This document shows, piece by piece, positions 7,470 through 15,656 of a DNA stretch of 64,000 nt. Origin of the DNA: Runella sp. SP2 (GTDB taxonomy: Bacteria; Bacteroidota; Bacteroidia; Cytophagales; Spirosomataceae); NCBI RefSeq assembly GCF_003711225.1, contig NZ_CP031030.1, positions 2,294,001-2,358,000 of the forward strand, written 5' to 3'. Every line of letters starts with the position of its first letter. Position 1 is the first letter of the stretch. The position numbers and the translations under genes are program-made. The notes under the pieces are model-generated. The model did not search any database and was not told the DNA's origin. It was given only the letters and a program-made list of their open reading frames with translations.

Positions 7470-8369
7470 CTACGCCCGAAACGCCGTAGGGGTCATTCCT
7501 GCGTGTTTTTTGAAGAAATGATTAAAATGAGCAGGCTCTTCAAACCCCAATGAGTAACTGATTTCGGACACATTCCGATGCGTGTGGCGCAACATCGCTT
7601 TGGCCTCCCCCATCAATCGTTCGGCAATGTGCTCGGTGGTCGTTTTTCCCGTACTTAGTTTTATCGCTCGATTGAGGTGATTGACGTGGACATTCAACTT
7701 TTCGGCGAAGTCTTTGGCAGAGCGCAATTGGAATTTTTGAGTAGTAGGCTCAACGGGAAACTGACGTTCGAGCAGTTCCATAAAAACATTCGTAATGCGC
7801 GCATTGGCATCAATGTTCCGATACAGTTTTTCGGAGGGCTGGATTTTCAGCGCATTATGAATAATTTCCATAATGTAGTTCCGAATGAGGTCGTTTTTAA
7901 AACGATAATCGGACTGAATTTCTTCGAGCATTTTTTCATAAATCGCCCCAAAACTGCGAAACTGAGCTTCGTCCAGCATGTAAGCAGGCTTTCCTCCAGG
8001 GGCATACATGGGCAATTCTCGCAAACTATTTCGGAGGTGGTCGCTAAAATATTCTCCTCTAAAAATGCAAAAAAAACCCGTACGCTCGTTTCCCAAATGC
8101 TCCATGGTGTAGGGAACTTCGGGGTTAAAAAACAACAATGTCGCTCCGTTTACTTCCAAGCTTTTATCGGCATAGTGATACACAAAATGCCCTTTTATCA
8201 GCGAAATTTTGTAAAATTCTCGACGCGCATACTTCAGCGGCGCTTTTTGAGTAGGCGCGTGGTCTTCTACCCGAAATACGTTGAAATGCCCAGGGTCGTT
8301 GGGATGGACTTCAGGAAGCGTCGCATATTTTTGCCGATAAAATTCTTCTAGGGTTTCGACGGTTGACAT
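7470..8369 (-). CDS. AraC-family transcriptional regulator
   Basis: A 299-aa regulator. Residues 1-170 form the sensor half (cupin-like, with FYKISLIKGHFVYHYADK and LLFFNPEVPYTMEH), and the last 100 residues hold the two helix-turn-helix motifs of AraC/XylS proteins (AKDFAEKLNVHVNHLNRAIK and the signature ISYSLGFEEPAHFNHFFKKH). It is 38 bp downstream of the aldo/keto reductase gene on the same strand and probably co-transcribed with it. Two 15-bp direct repeats upstream of that reductase are a plausible binding site. The inducer is unknown. Confidence 0.9.
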   Translation of the reverse strand: MSTVETLEEFYRQKYATLPEVHPNDPGHFNVFRVEDHAPTQKAPLKYARREFYKISLIKGHFVYHYADKSLEVNGATLLFFNPEVPYTMEHLGNERTGFFCIFRGEYFSDHLRNSLRELPMYAPGGKPAYMLDEAQFRSFGAIYEKMLEEIQSDYRFKNDLIRNYIMEIIHNALKIQPSEKLYRNIDANARITNVFMELLERQFPVEPTTQKFQLRSAKDFAEKLNVHVNHLNRAIKLSTGKTTTEHIAERLMGEAKAMLRHTHRNVSEISYSLGFEEPAHFNHFFKKHAGMTPTAFRA

Positions 8370-8407
8370 TGCTGTTTTCTTTAATTACTCAAATACAATA
8401 CAATGGT

Positions 8408-9421
8408 TTATCGACGATCAGCACCTTGGCGTTCAATCATCCAAGCGGGGTATTCAGCAGGTAATTTGCTGATTAAATCCAAACGTGCCAATTCTTCGGC
8501 GGTTAGACTCACCTCGGTCGATTTGATGTTGTCGGCCAACTGTTCTGGTTTTTTAGCGCCAATAATAACCGTAGAAACCGAAGGTTGATGCAGCAACCAA
8601 GCAAGCGCAATTTGAGCTACGGTTACTCCTTTTTCGGTAGCTATTTCGCGCATCACTTCAATGATGTCATAGGCTTTTTCTTTGTTGATAGGCGGAAAGT
8701 CAAAATTGGCGCGGCGAGCATCTTCGGGTGTTTCGTGGCGACCATATTTCCCGCTTAATAAACCGCCCGCCAACGGACTCCAAACCATCAAGCCTACTTT
8801 TTGGTCTTGAAGCAACGGTACAATTTCGCGTTCCAAATCACGACCTGCAATCGTATAATAAGCTTGTAAAGAAACGAATTTTGACCAATGGTTACGCTCC
8901 GAAATCCCCAAGGCTTTCATGATGTGCCAAGCCGCCAAATTGCTGCAACCGATGTAGCGAACTTTCCCGCTCTGAACCAGTATATCCAGCGCAGACAAGG
9001 TTTCTTCCAAAGGCGTAACGGGGTCAAACCCATGGATTTGGTACAAGTCGATGTAGTCTATTTGGAGGCGTTTGAGGCTTTCGTCAGCTTGTTGCAAAAT
9101 GTGCTTGCGAGTCAAACCCGTTTGGTTAGGCCCCGCGCCCATGCGCCCTCGTACTTTCGTAGCAATCACCAATTCATCGCGATTTAAGCCCAATTCACGA
9201 ATGGCCTTGCCAGTCATTTCTTCGCTAAGGCCCTCGCTGTAAACGTTGGCCGTATCAATAAAATTAATCCCCGCCTCTACCGAGGCTTTCACCAAGGCAT
9301 TTACTTCGTCTTGTGGCAACGTACCAATGGCAGTCCACATTCCTTTGCCTCCAAAGGTCATGGTACCTAAACACAATTCCGATACTTTCAGTCCTGTGTT
9401 TCCTAACAAGTTGTACTTCAT
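8408..9421 (-). CDS. Aldo/keto reductase
   Basis: A 337-aa NADPH-dependent oxidoreductase of the AKR superfamily with a complete catalytic tetrad: D56 and Y61 in FIDTANVYSEG, K89 in VIATKV and H130 in YQIHGFD. The C-terminal TVIIGAKKPEQLADNI binds the cofactor. It reduces aldehydes or ketones, substrate unknown. The ATG at 9421 begins MKYNLLGNTGLKVS, the usual N-terminus. The frame is open further upstream to 9529 only because it reads through the promoter repeats. The AraC regulator gene follows on the same strand, and the upstream direct repeats suggest inducible control. Confidence 0.92.
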   Translation of the reverse strand: MKYNLLGNTGLKVSELCLGTMTFGGKGMWTAIGTLPQDEVNALVKASVEAGINFIDTANVYSEGLSEEMTGKAIRELGLNRDELVIATKVRGRMGAGPNQTGLTRKHILQQADESLKRLQIDYIDLYQIHGFDPVTPLEETLSALDILVQSGKVRYIGCSNLAAWHIMKALGISERNHWSKFVSLQAYYTIAGRDLEREIVPLLQDQKVGLMVWSPLAGGLLSGKYGRHETPEDARRANFDFPPINKEKAYDIIEVMREIATEKGVTVAQIALAWLLHQPSVSTVIIGAKKPEQLADNIKSTEVSLTAEELARLDLISKLPAEYPAWMIERQGADRR

Positions 9422-9461
9422 AGCTCGTTTGTTTTTAACTTTTGATTGAAAATTAACAATG

Positions 9462-9516
9462 CAAAAGTAGAAGTTGGTTACAAACGGATGCTTGTTTGAA
9501 TCAAACGGATGCTTGT
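9462..9516 (-). promoter_or_regulatory. Candidate AraC-controlled promoter with two direct repeats
   Basis: CAAACGGATGCTTGT occurs exactly at 9481-9495 and again at 9502-9516, 21 bp apart, or two helical turns, the spacing at which AraC-type monomers bind side by side. Downstream on the minus strand, TACTTTTG (9469-9462) matches the -7 element TAnnTTTG, but no TTTG lies 19-21 nt upstream. The repeats cover that position instead, as expected of an activator-dependent promoter. Confidence 0.65.
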
Positions 9517-9537
9517 AAAATTCAAACAATTATCTTT

Positions 9538-11442
9538 TTATTCCACAACCCGAACTCCGACGTACGAGGAGGCATTTCCCGAACAAAATACTTTATGTAC
9601 TGCTTTTTGAAAATCGCTCGCTTCTGCTTTGTAAATATTCAAGAACTTCTGGGGGTTACGGTCAACCAACGGAAACCAGCTACTTTGCACCTGAACCATG
9701 ATTTTATGGCCTTTTTTGAAACGGTGCGCCGCATCTTGCATATCGAACTTTACGTGTTCAATTTTGCCAGGCTTCATCGGTTCTGGAGTGGTAAAGCTAT
9801 TTCTAAACTTAGCGCGCATTACTTCGCCACGCACTAACAATTGAAAACCGCCCATCGCTTTACGGGGATTCTCGGGGCTGTCGTTTGGCGCATCGCCAGG
9901 ATAGACGTCGATTAATTTTACAATAAAATCGGCATCAGTTCCCGTTGTTGATACAAAAAGGTCAGCAAAAACATTACCCGAAATCGTAACGTCCTCCGTT
10001 AACACGTCTGACTCAAACACCAATACATCGGGGCGTTGCGAGGCAAAACGCTGATCTTCGTACATAAAGTCACTACCTCTAATCACCCGAATCTCCGATG
10101 TATAAGGCACAGGCCGCGCTGGGTCGCTGGTGTATTCGTTGTACGCGGGTTCTTTTCCTTTTTGAACACTTTCGGGGGTTGGGTTAAACGAAAGTTTACC
10201 GTCGGGGTGGAAGTACAATTTCTTTTCTACCGAATTTTTGGGCGGCCACTGGTCGTAGGTACGCCATTGGTTAGCACCCGTTTCAAAAATGTATGCCTCG
10301 GGTAATTTAGGATCGGGCGCATCTTTCAAATGGTGATTGAAAAAAGGCAATTCAATGTTTTTTTGGTAAAACTCACTCGTCGCTGAGCCAAAACGAATGT
10401 GCCCCAACGACTCGCCTTTTCCGCGCGCCCAACCTCCGTGAATCCACGGCCCCATCACCAAACGGTTCGACGAGGATGGGCTATTTTTTTCAATACCTTC
10501 GTAGGCTTTCAACGGCCCGTACAAATCCTCTTGGTCAAACCAGCCCCCAACAACCATTACGGCAGGTTTTACATTTTTGAAATGTGGAACAGGCGTGCGC
10601 GACTGCCAAAACTCGTTGTAGGTTTCGTTTTCCATCAACTGATTCCAAATGCGGTTTTCGCCTTTAAAAATCCGCTCGTTAACATTTTTCAATGGCCCCA
10701 ATTTCATGTAAAAGTCATAGCCATCGGGCGTACCATAGGCCGAAAAAGCAGGGCGAGCTTTGGGTGCAGGGACGGGACGTGGCGCACCAAAACCTGAAAT
10801 AAAAGCAAATGTTCCCATCAAAAAGAAAGCGCCGTTGTGATGGCGGTCGTCACCCATAAACCAGTCGGTCACAGGGGCTTGCGGGGAGGCTGCTTTAAGC
10901 GCAGGATGGGACTCAATGGTCGTCATGGTTGAATAATAACCAGGCGACGAGATTCCCCAAGTCCCCACTTTGCCGTTGTTACCTTCAATATTTTTCACCA
11001 ACCATTCAATCGCATCGTAGGCATCGGAGCTTTCGTCGTTGTCGGTTGCGTTTTTCTTATTCGGAATAAAAGGTCGGTAGGCTTCAAAACTGCCTTCCGA
11101 CATGTATTTCCCACGGACATCTTGGTAAACAAAAATATACCCATCGCGCGCAAATAGCATCGACGGCCCTAAGGAAGTTTTGTAGAGTGTATCTCCGTAG
11201 GGTGCGACACTATAAGGAGTCCGATTAAGCATAATCGGGTACTTTTTCCCGCTTGCAATGTCTTTGGGAACATAAATCGACGTAAAAAGTTTAACACCGT
11301 CGCGCATCGGAACCATGCGTTCCATTTTGGTATAATGCTGGCGTATATAGACAGAATCTTCATTGATTTTAGGGGTTTGCGCCATCGATAGCTGCACCAA
11401 ACCAACCAGTAAGAGGGTAAACAAAAACTTCATTTGGGTCAT
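9538..11442 (-). CDS. CocE/NonD-family (S15-like) hydrolase, exported
   Basis: A 634-aa protein with a signal peptide (KFLFTLLLVGLVQLSMAQ). The N-terminal alpha/beta hydrolase domain contains MRDGVKLFTSIYVPKD, YQDVRGKYMSEG and the nucleophile elbow WGISSPGYY. The C-terminal jelly-roll domain (ISGNVFADLFVSTTGTDADF) is typical of X-Pro dipeptidyl-peptidase, cocaine esterase and alpha-amino-acid ester hydrolase relatives. It probably hydrolyses amide or ester bonds of short acylated substrates in the periplasm. ATGs at 11442 and 11433 are both plausible. It is preceded by mnmE on the same strand (32-bp gap). Confidence 0.88.
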   Translation of the reverse strand: MTQMKFLFTLLLVGLVQLSMAQTPKINEDSVYIRQHYTKMERMVPMRDGVKLFTSIYVPKDIASGKKYPIMLNRTPYSVAPYGDTLYKTSLGPSMLFARDGYIFVYQDVRGKYMSEGSFEAYRPFIPNKKNATDNDESSDAYDAIEWLVKNIEGNNGKVGTWGISSPGYYSTMTTIESHPALKAASPQAPVTDWFMGDDRHHNGAFFLMGTFAFISGFGAPRPVPAPKARPAFSAYGTPDGYDFYMKLGPLKNVNERIFKGENRIWNQLMENETYNEFWQSRTPVPHFKNVKPAVMVVGGWFDQEDLYGPLKAYEGIEKNSPSSSNRLVMGPWIHGGWARGKGESLGHIRFGSATSEFYQKNIELPFFNHHLKDAPDPKLPEAYIFETGANQWRTYDQWPPKNSVEKKLYFHPDGKLSFNPTPESVQKGKEPAYNEYTSDPARPVPYTSEIRVIRGSDFMYEDQRFASQRPDVLVFESDVLTEDVTISGNVFADLFVSTTGTDADFIVKLIDVYPGDAPNDSPENPRKAMGGFQLLVRGEVMRAKFRNSFTTPEPMKPGKIEHVKFDMQDAAHRFKKGHKIMVQVQSSWFPLVDRNPQKFLNIYKAEASDFQKAVHKVFCSGNASSYVGVRVVE

Positions 11443-11474
11443 GGATTATAGTGAAGTGTAAAATAGAAAAATTG

Positions 11475-13361
11475 TTACTTTCCAATGCAAAACTTACTGA
11501 AAATATTGGCTAATAAATCATCCGTAGCGATTTGACCCGTGATTTCTCCCAAGTGGTGCAATGCCAAACGAATATCTTGTGCCAAAAAGTCTCCCGTAAT
11601 TCCTATCGCAAGGCCATTCAGAACGTCCGATAGGGCTTGTTGCGTTTTTACCAAGTGTTCATAATGGCGTAAATTGGTCACCACGGTATCGTCAGCGGCT
11701 TTGGCAGCCACTGCCACTGCGACCAATGCTTTTTTAAGGTCTTCGATGCCCGTACCTGTTTTGGCGGAAATGTGGATTTCAACCTCACCCCCTGCCCCTC
11801 TCCTTTCTGGAGAGGGGAGTAATGTTAAGCCCTCTCCAGAAAGGACGGGGCCGTCCAACGGAGGGTTGGGTGAGGTTAACCTTATAATCTCTTCTAAAAC
11901 CGTATCGATTTTATCCAGAACTTGCTCATTCGTAAAACGGAGGGTGGTTATTCCGTAAATTTTATTTAGCTCATCCGTTCTTAACGTATCATACGCCTTT
12001 TGTTCAGGATTTTCGTGAATCCCGCCATCCAGTTCAATAGCTAACCGATGTTCTGCACAATAAAAATCCAACACAAAACCCTCTTGAACAGGATGCTGAC
12101 GCCTAAACTTTAGATTATTTAACTTTCTGTTTCTCAGGATTTCCCACAAAAATTGTTCAGCCTCCGTTTCTCTTTGACGCAAATTTCGTGCATTCTCCAA
12201 GACTTCGGGCGGGATTTTATAGTTCATGGGTTTAAATCCTTCTTCGACGAGAAGTTGAGATTTTGTTTTAACCTCACCCCCTGCCCCTCTCCTTTCTGGA
12301 GAAGGGAGTAATGTTAAGCCCTCTCCAGAAAGGAGAGAGTTGGGTGAGGTTAAATCCGCTTTATTCCTTACCCACAACACTTTTTTTCCCTCCTCTAGCC
12401 CTTCCGCCAACTGCTCCACTTCGGCGTAGGTTTCTGGGCTATCAAACAACAGCACCACCACGTCGGCTTGGTTCATGGCTTTTTTAGAACGCTCAATCCC
12501 AATTGACTCCACCACGTCAACCGTCTCACGAATACCTGCCGTATCAATGATTCGGAATTTGATACCATCTAGGTAAAGGAGATCTTCGATAACGTCGCGG
12601 GTGGTTCCTGCAATCGACGTCACAATGGCTTTTTCTTCGTTCAAAAGCGCGTTCAGCAACGTCGATTTCCCCACATTCGGCGCCCCAATGATGGCCACGG
12701 GAATCCCTTCTTTAAGAGCATTTCCATAATCGAAGGAATCAATGAGGGGTGCGATGGTCGTTTGAAGGTTATTTATCAACGCCCGTAAATCGTCCCGATT
12801 GGCAAATTCAACATCTTCTTCGCCAAAATCCAGCTCCAATTCTACCATGCTGGCAAAATGAATCAGGTCTTCGCGCAGAAATGCCAATTTTTTTGAAAAT
12901 CCACCCCGAAGTTGGTTCAAGGCCGTGCGGTGACTCGCTGCCGAATCGGCAGCAATCAAATCGGCTACAGCCTCAGCCTGCACCAAATCAAACTGCCCAT
13001 TGAGAAACGCGCGTTGCGTAAACTCCCCTGGACGCGCCAACCGTGCGCCATTTTGAACGAGGAGCTTCAAAATTTGGCGAATGATATAATCTGAGCCGTG
13101 GCAAGAGATTTCGACCGTATCTTCTTTGGTAAACGAAGTTGGCGTTTTAAAAACGGCGATTAAAACTTCATCAATGATTTCGTTGCCCGAACGAATGGTT
13201 CCAAAATGAACCGTATGGGAATCAACTTTTGTCAGGTCTTTGCCCTTAAAAAGTTTATTGACGACCGCAAATGTCCCTTCTCCTGACACCCGAATAACGC
13301 CAATGGCTCCTACCCCCGACGGAGTCGCCAAGGCACAAATAGGTTCTTGCTGAAAAACCAT
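11475..13361 (-). CDS. mnmE: tRNA modification GTPase MnmE carrying an in-frame DUF559 endonuclease insertion
   Basis: MnmE with MnmG makes the 5-carboxymethylaminomethyl group on wobble uridine 34 of certain tRNAs. All landmarks are present: N-terminal folate-binding domain (ICALATPSGVGAIGVIRVSG; HGSDYIIRQIL; ARPGEFTQRAFLNGQFDLVQ), P-loop GAPNVGKST (226-234), GTTRD, DTAG (273-276), G4 NKAD (333-336), SAKTG (532-536) and the C-terminal catalytic FCIGK. The protein is 628 aa against a usual 450-460. The excess, residues about 338-527, lies between G4 and G5 and holds a DUF559 domain flanked by two copies of a repeat-encoded peptide ending SPERRGAGGEV. There is no stop or frameshift, so one long protein is predicted. 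The G4-G5 loop is surface-exposed, so GTPase function may survive. The start overlaps the DUF4177 stop (TAATG). Confidence 0.93.
   Translation of the reverse strand: MVFQQEPICALATPSGVGAIGVIRVSGEGTFAVVNKLFKGKDLTKVDSHTVHFGTIRSGNEIIDEVLIAVFKTPTSFTKEDTVEISCHGSDYIIRQILKLLVQNGARLARPGEFTQRAFLNGQFDLVQAEAVADLIAADSAASHRTALNQLRGGFSKKLAFLREDLIHFASMVELELDFGEEDVEFANRDDLRALINNLQTTIAPLIDSFDYGNALKEGIPVAIIGAPNVGKSTLLNALLNEEKAIVTSIAGTTRDVIEDLLYLDGIKFRIIDTAGIRETVDVVESIGIERSKKAMNQADVVVLLFDSPETYAEVEQLAEGLEEGKKVLWVRNKADLTSPNSLLSGEGLTLLPSPERRGAGGEVKTKSQLLVEEGFKPMNYKIPPEVLENARNLRQRETEAEQFLWEILRNRKLNNLKFRRQHPVQEGFVLDFYCAEHRLAIELDGGIHENPEQKAYDTLRTDELNKIYGITTLRFTNEQVLDKIDTVLEEIIRLTSPNPPLDGPVLSGEGLTLLPSPERRGAGGEVEIHISAKTGTGIEDLKKALVAVAVAAKAADDTVVTNLRHYEHLVKTQQALSDVLNGLAIGITGDFLAQDIRLALHHLGEITGQIATDDLLANIFSKFCIGK
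11781..11877. repeat. Palindromic repeat copy A (AACCTCACCC family)
   Basis: A 97-bp element with perfect 10-bp terminal inverted repeats AACCTCACCC and GGGTGAGGTT, and an internal hairpin around CCTCTCCTTTCTGGAGAGG. Read on the minus strand in the mnmE frame it encodes LTSPNPPLDGP...LSGEG...SPERRGAGGEV. It contains 15 bp more than copy B. Confidence 0.85.
12270..12351. repeat. Palindromic repeat copy B (AACCTCACCC family)
   Basis: An 82-bp copy in the same orientation as copy A, with the same 10-bp terminal inverted repeats and the same CTCTCCTTTCTGGAGA core. It encodes LTSPNSLLSGEG...SPERRGAGGEV and forms the junction directly after the G4 motif NKAD of mnmE. Confidence 0.85.
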
Positions 13362-13561
13362 TAGAAAGTTTTTGCACGTTTAAAAATAAAGACAATTTTA
13401 GAAGTCATTCCTTCATAAGCATTCATATCCAAAGAATTTACCAACTCCCATCCTTCGCTTGCCATGCTATTGAGCTTATCTTCAATGTCTTGTGGGTCAA
13501 GTTTTGTTCCCCAAAAACCTCCAGGTTTTACCTCAATTACTTTGTATTCGTAGGTTTGCAT
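13361..13561 (-). CDS. DUF4177 domain-containing small protein
   Basis: A 66-aa cytoplasmic protein with the DUF4177 pattern: YEYKVIEVKPGG at the start, KLNSMASEGWELVNSLD in the middle and a final hydrophobic strand IVFIFKRAK. The function is unknown; such proteins are small alpha/beta domains. Its stop overlaps the mnmE start (TAATG on the minus strand), so the two are translationally coupled and probably co-transcribed. Confidence 0.8.
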   Translation of the reverse strand: MQTYEYKVIEVKPGGFWGTKLDPQDIEDKLNSMASEGWELVNSLDMNAYEGMTSKIVFIFKRAKTF

Positions 13562-13601
13562 TTTTATCCTATTTTGTCTGTTAGCAGTATCTCTTTTTTT
13601 G

Positions 13602-14315
13602 CTAACGCAAAGGTAATGCTTTCGGGTTTCGTTGTCCTAGAAGAATTCCTAAACTAAATCCGCCCGTAATTGAAGGCGTAGTTTCGTAACTGCCTGGGCG
13701 AAGGGTACGAAAATTAAATAAGTCTCGATTCCAAAACCAGTTGTTTATAGTTCCCTCCTCAGCATCGTTGGTAACCAAGAGTTTACGAAATCCGCCTCCA
13801 AGATACAAATCAATCACCAAACGCCTTGGCACAACTACCTGATAACCAGCTTTTACGTGACTAGCCGAAACCCGACGGCGGGTTTTCACGAGCCCTTCTT
13901 CAAAATAAGCACATCCCCCCGTTGCGGGGTTACAATCTCTGCCCAATGCCCGATTTTCTTTGATAAAAACCTCTTTTCGGTAATATTCAGCAGCCAAATA
14001 CCAGCTTCCTCGCTGTGAATAAGGGTCAGAAAAATAATAACGGCCTTGGGTTCGGAATCGGAAATTATTTTTGCTGGCAAACTTTTTCCCATCTTCCCAA
14101 GGACTCAGGGCCGCATTACCCCAACCAGCTTCTTGATAGATACTCCAACGCGTTGCAATCGGTATTTCTGCCCCAAGTGTGAGCGTATTATCGGGGTCTA
14201 TGAGGGTTGTGGGAACTGTTTTTAAAATTACTTTGGGACGAAGTGTGTCTTGAGCCCAAAGCGTTTTGCCCATTAAACTAAACAAAAAGAGCCAGTACAA
14301 GCTAAGTTTTTTCAT
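13602..14315 (-). CDS. DUF3575-like outer-membrane barrel protein
   Basis: A 237-aa exported protein. The signal MKKLSLYWLFLFSLMGKTLWAQ is followed by VILKTVPTTLIDPDNTLTLG and alternating beta strands (WSIYQEAGWGNAALSPW, SWYLAAEYYRKEVF, IDLYLGGGFRKLLV, SITGGFSLGILLG). This resembles DUF3575-type barrels of Bacteroidota, with no enzyme motif. The start at 14315 is preferred over 14336, since it gives MKK at once. It is the last gene of a four-gene minus-strand operon after two LVIVD lipoproteins, with a 10-bp gap. A shared role in the outer envelope is inferred from this linkage only. Confidence 0.65.
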   Translation of the reverse strand: MKKLSLYWLFLFSLMGKTLWAQDTLRPKVILKTVPTTLIDPDNTLTLGAEIPIATRWSIYQEAGWGNAALSPWEDGKKFASKNNFRFRTQGRYYFSDPYSQRGSWYLAAEYYRKEVFIKENRALGRDCNPATGGCAYFEEGLVKTRRRVSASHVKAGYQVVVPRRLVIDLYLGGGFRKLLVTNDAEEGTINNWFWNRDLFNFRTLRPGSYETTPSITGGFSLGILLGQRNPKALPLR

Positions 14316-14325
14316 GCTATTAGTG

Positions 14326-15087
14326 TTACGGTTCAATGGCTAATTTGCTCAACACCTCCAGCTTACCGCTCTCTTGCAAGCCGTATTGAACCAAGCCGCC
14401 GTCGCCCGTCACAATTAAACTTTTGCTCGTGGGTATCACATCGTACGCTTTAATGTCTCCTATGACGTGTTTCAATTTAGGCTGTTTGGGGTCAACTAGG
14501 TCAAAAATTTTCATTCCCCGATCACCTTCACATACAAACAGTTGTTCGCCAATAACGCCCAAACCGTAGGGCGATTCCATCGTTTGGGAATTGATTAACC
14601 TTGGGCTTTTCAAATCAGTGACGTCAACCACGTCCAACGTACTAGCGGTTGCCACTCTTCGGCAGCCCGAGCCACCACGGAGCGTAACATAAGCATAATT
14701 GCCCTGCACCACCACGGGGTCGCAACTTTGAACGTGAAAATAGCTCGACAACAACACAGGAGAGTCAGGCTGCTGGTTATCAAAAATGTACATCCCAGCA
14801 TTTGCCCCGATGAAAAGGGCATTTTTGTACGGAAAAATCGTCTCCAAACCCACCGTCAAAGGGATAGTTTTTGCCGACACAGGATTGGTTGGGTTAGCGA
14901 TATTATACACTTGTAGTTTGTCGGGTAAGACGCAATAAAGCACATCTCCCACAATGGCAAATCGGGCCATCGAACCGCCCGTACCCGTTTGACTGTTAGG
15001 GTTCACGTCAGCACTTTTGTCGGTTGCACAGCCAAGGGCTACTGCAAAACAGAGCGCACAAAGGGTAGCTAAGTTAAAATTTTTCAT
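14326..15087 (-). CDS. LVIVD-repeat lipoprotein
   Basis: A 253-aa protein with a lipoprotein signal (FAVALGCATD, Cys at about 20). The mature part is a series of LVIVD-type beta-propeller repeats: LQVYNIANPTNPVSAKTIPL, MYIFDNQQPDSPVLLSSYF, LDVVDVTDLKSPRLINSQTM and MKIFDLVDPKQPKLKHVI. Such repeats form surface propellers; no catalytic function is known. It is 9 bp downstream of a second LVIVD lipoprotein and 10 bp upstream of the barrel gene, so the three are likely co-expressed and may act together at the cell surface. Confidence 0.85.
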   Translation of the reverse strand: MKNFNLATLCALCFAVALGCATDKSADVNPNSQTGTGGSMARFAIVGDVLYCVLPDKLQVYNIANPTNPVSAKTIPLTVGLETIFPYKNALFIGANAGMYIFDNQQPDSPVLLSSYFHVQSCDPVVVQGNYAYVTLRGGSGCRRVATASTLDVVDVTDLKSPRLINSQTMESPYGLGVIGEQLFVCEGDRGMKIFDLVDPKQPKLKHVIGDIKAYDVIPTSKSLIVTGDGGLVQYGLQESGKLEVLSKLAIEP

Positions 15088-15096
15088 AACGATTGC

Positions 15097-15642
15097 TTAA
15101 CGGAAACATTTAGGACGATTCATTTTCACTTTTTCCCAACCCACCACAACACCTTTAGAAGGTTCTACGCACTCAAAATAAGTCTCATTATAGGGCGGAT
15201 ACAAAGGAGACGGAAACGCATTTTTGATTCGTTTCTCTACTTTCACTTGGGCGGGGTCTGCGATGTTGAGCACCACAAAATCAGGACCACTATCCGCATA
15301 CAAGAAGTTTCCTTTCACTGCCATGTCAACATTCCCCCAAATCTTGATGAACGACATCTTTTTGGGGTTTCGTGGGTCGGCGTTGTCTATCAAATGAATC
15401 CCTTTACCTTGTTCATTGATAAACAAATAATTACCTCGAACGTAGATTTTTCCAGGTTTTTTCAACGGCTGCGGCGCTTCGGTTGTTACTTGGTTCACCT
15501 CATTTTCAGAAGCATAAATCGGGCGGTAAGCTTCCCCGCTGAACGCAGGTGCTCCCGCAGGGGGTTCATTGACATCCACACCAGATTGGCACCCCAGTAC
15601 CAGCCCTATGCCGATGAGTACAAGGAAATGTAATTTTTTCAT
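15097..15642 (-). CDS. Short LVIVD-repeat lipoprotein
   Basis: A 181-aa protein with the lipobox VLGC (Cys 18) after MKKLHFLVLIGIGL. Two LVIVD-like blades are visible: IHLIDNADPRNPKKMSFIKI and FVVLNIADPAQVKVEKRI, with KIYVRGNYLFINEQGKG before them. It is much shorter than its neighbour and has too few blades for a closed propeller alone, so it might pair with the neighbour's blades. It ends with a conserved-looking tail (FECVEPSKGVVVGWEK). It is 14 bp after the metallophosphoesterase and 9 bp before the larger LVIVD lipoprotein. Confidence 0.78.
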   Translation of the reverse strand: MKKLHFLVLIGIGLVLGCQSGVDVNEPPAGAPAFSGEAYRPIYASENEVNQVTTEAPQPLKKPGKIYVRGNYLFINEQGKGIHLIDNADPRNPKKMSFIKIWGNVDMAVKGNFLYADSGPDFVVLNIADPAQVKVEKRIKNAFPSPLYPPYNETYFECVEPSKGVVVGWEKVKMNRPKCFR

Positions 15643-15656
15643 ACGTTTTCCAATTT

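Larger units (their letters stand above)
11781..12351 (-). mobile_element. Repeat-flanked DUF559 endonuclease cassette inserted in mnmE
   Basis: The 571-bp segment consists of repeat copy A (11781-11877), a 392-bp core and repeat copy B (12270-12351). Read on the minus strand in the mnmE frame, the core encodes a DUF559 domain at residues about 378-495: AEQFLWEILRNRKLNNLKFR, RRQHPVQEGFVLDFYC with D432, and LAIELDGGIH with E443 and D445. These are the acidic residues of a PD-(D/E)XK nuclease related to Vsr. An internal ATG at 12227 (MNYKIPPEVLENARNLRQ) is the usual start of free-standing DUF559 proteins. The copies are directly oriented; recombination between them would delete 474 or 489 bp, both multiples of three. 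No transposase is present. Confidence 0.8.

Noticed and set aside
11781-12351. Possibility that the mnmE insertion is an intein
   Set aside because: There is no Cys/Ser at the start, no block-B TxxH and no terminal His-Asn. The insert is a DUF559 domain between repeats.
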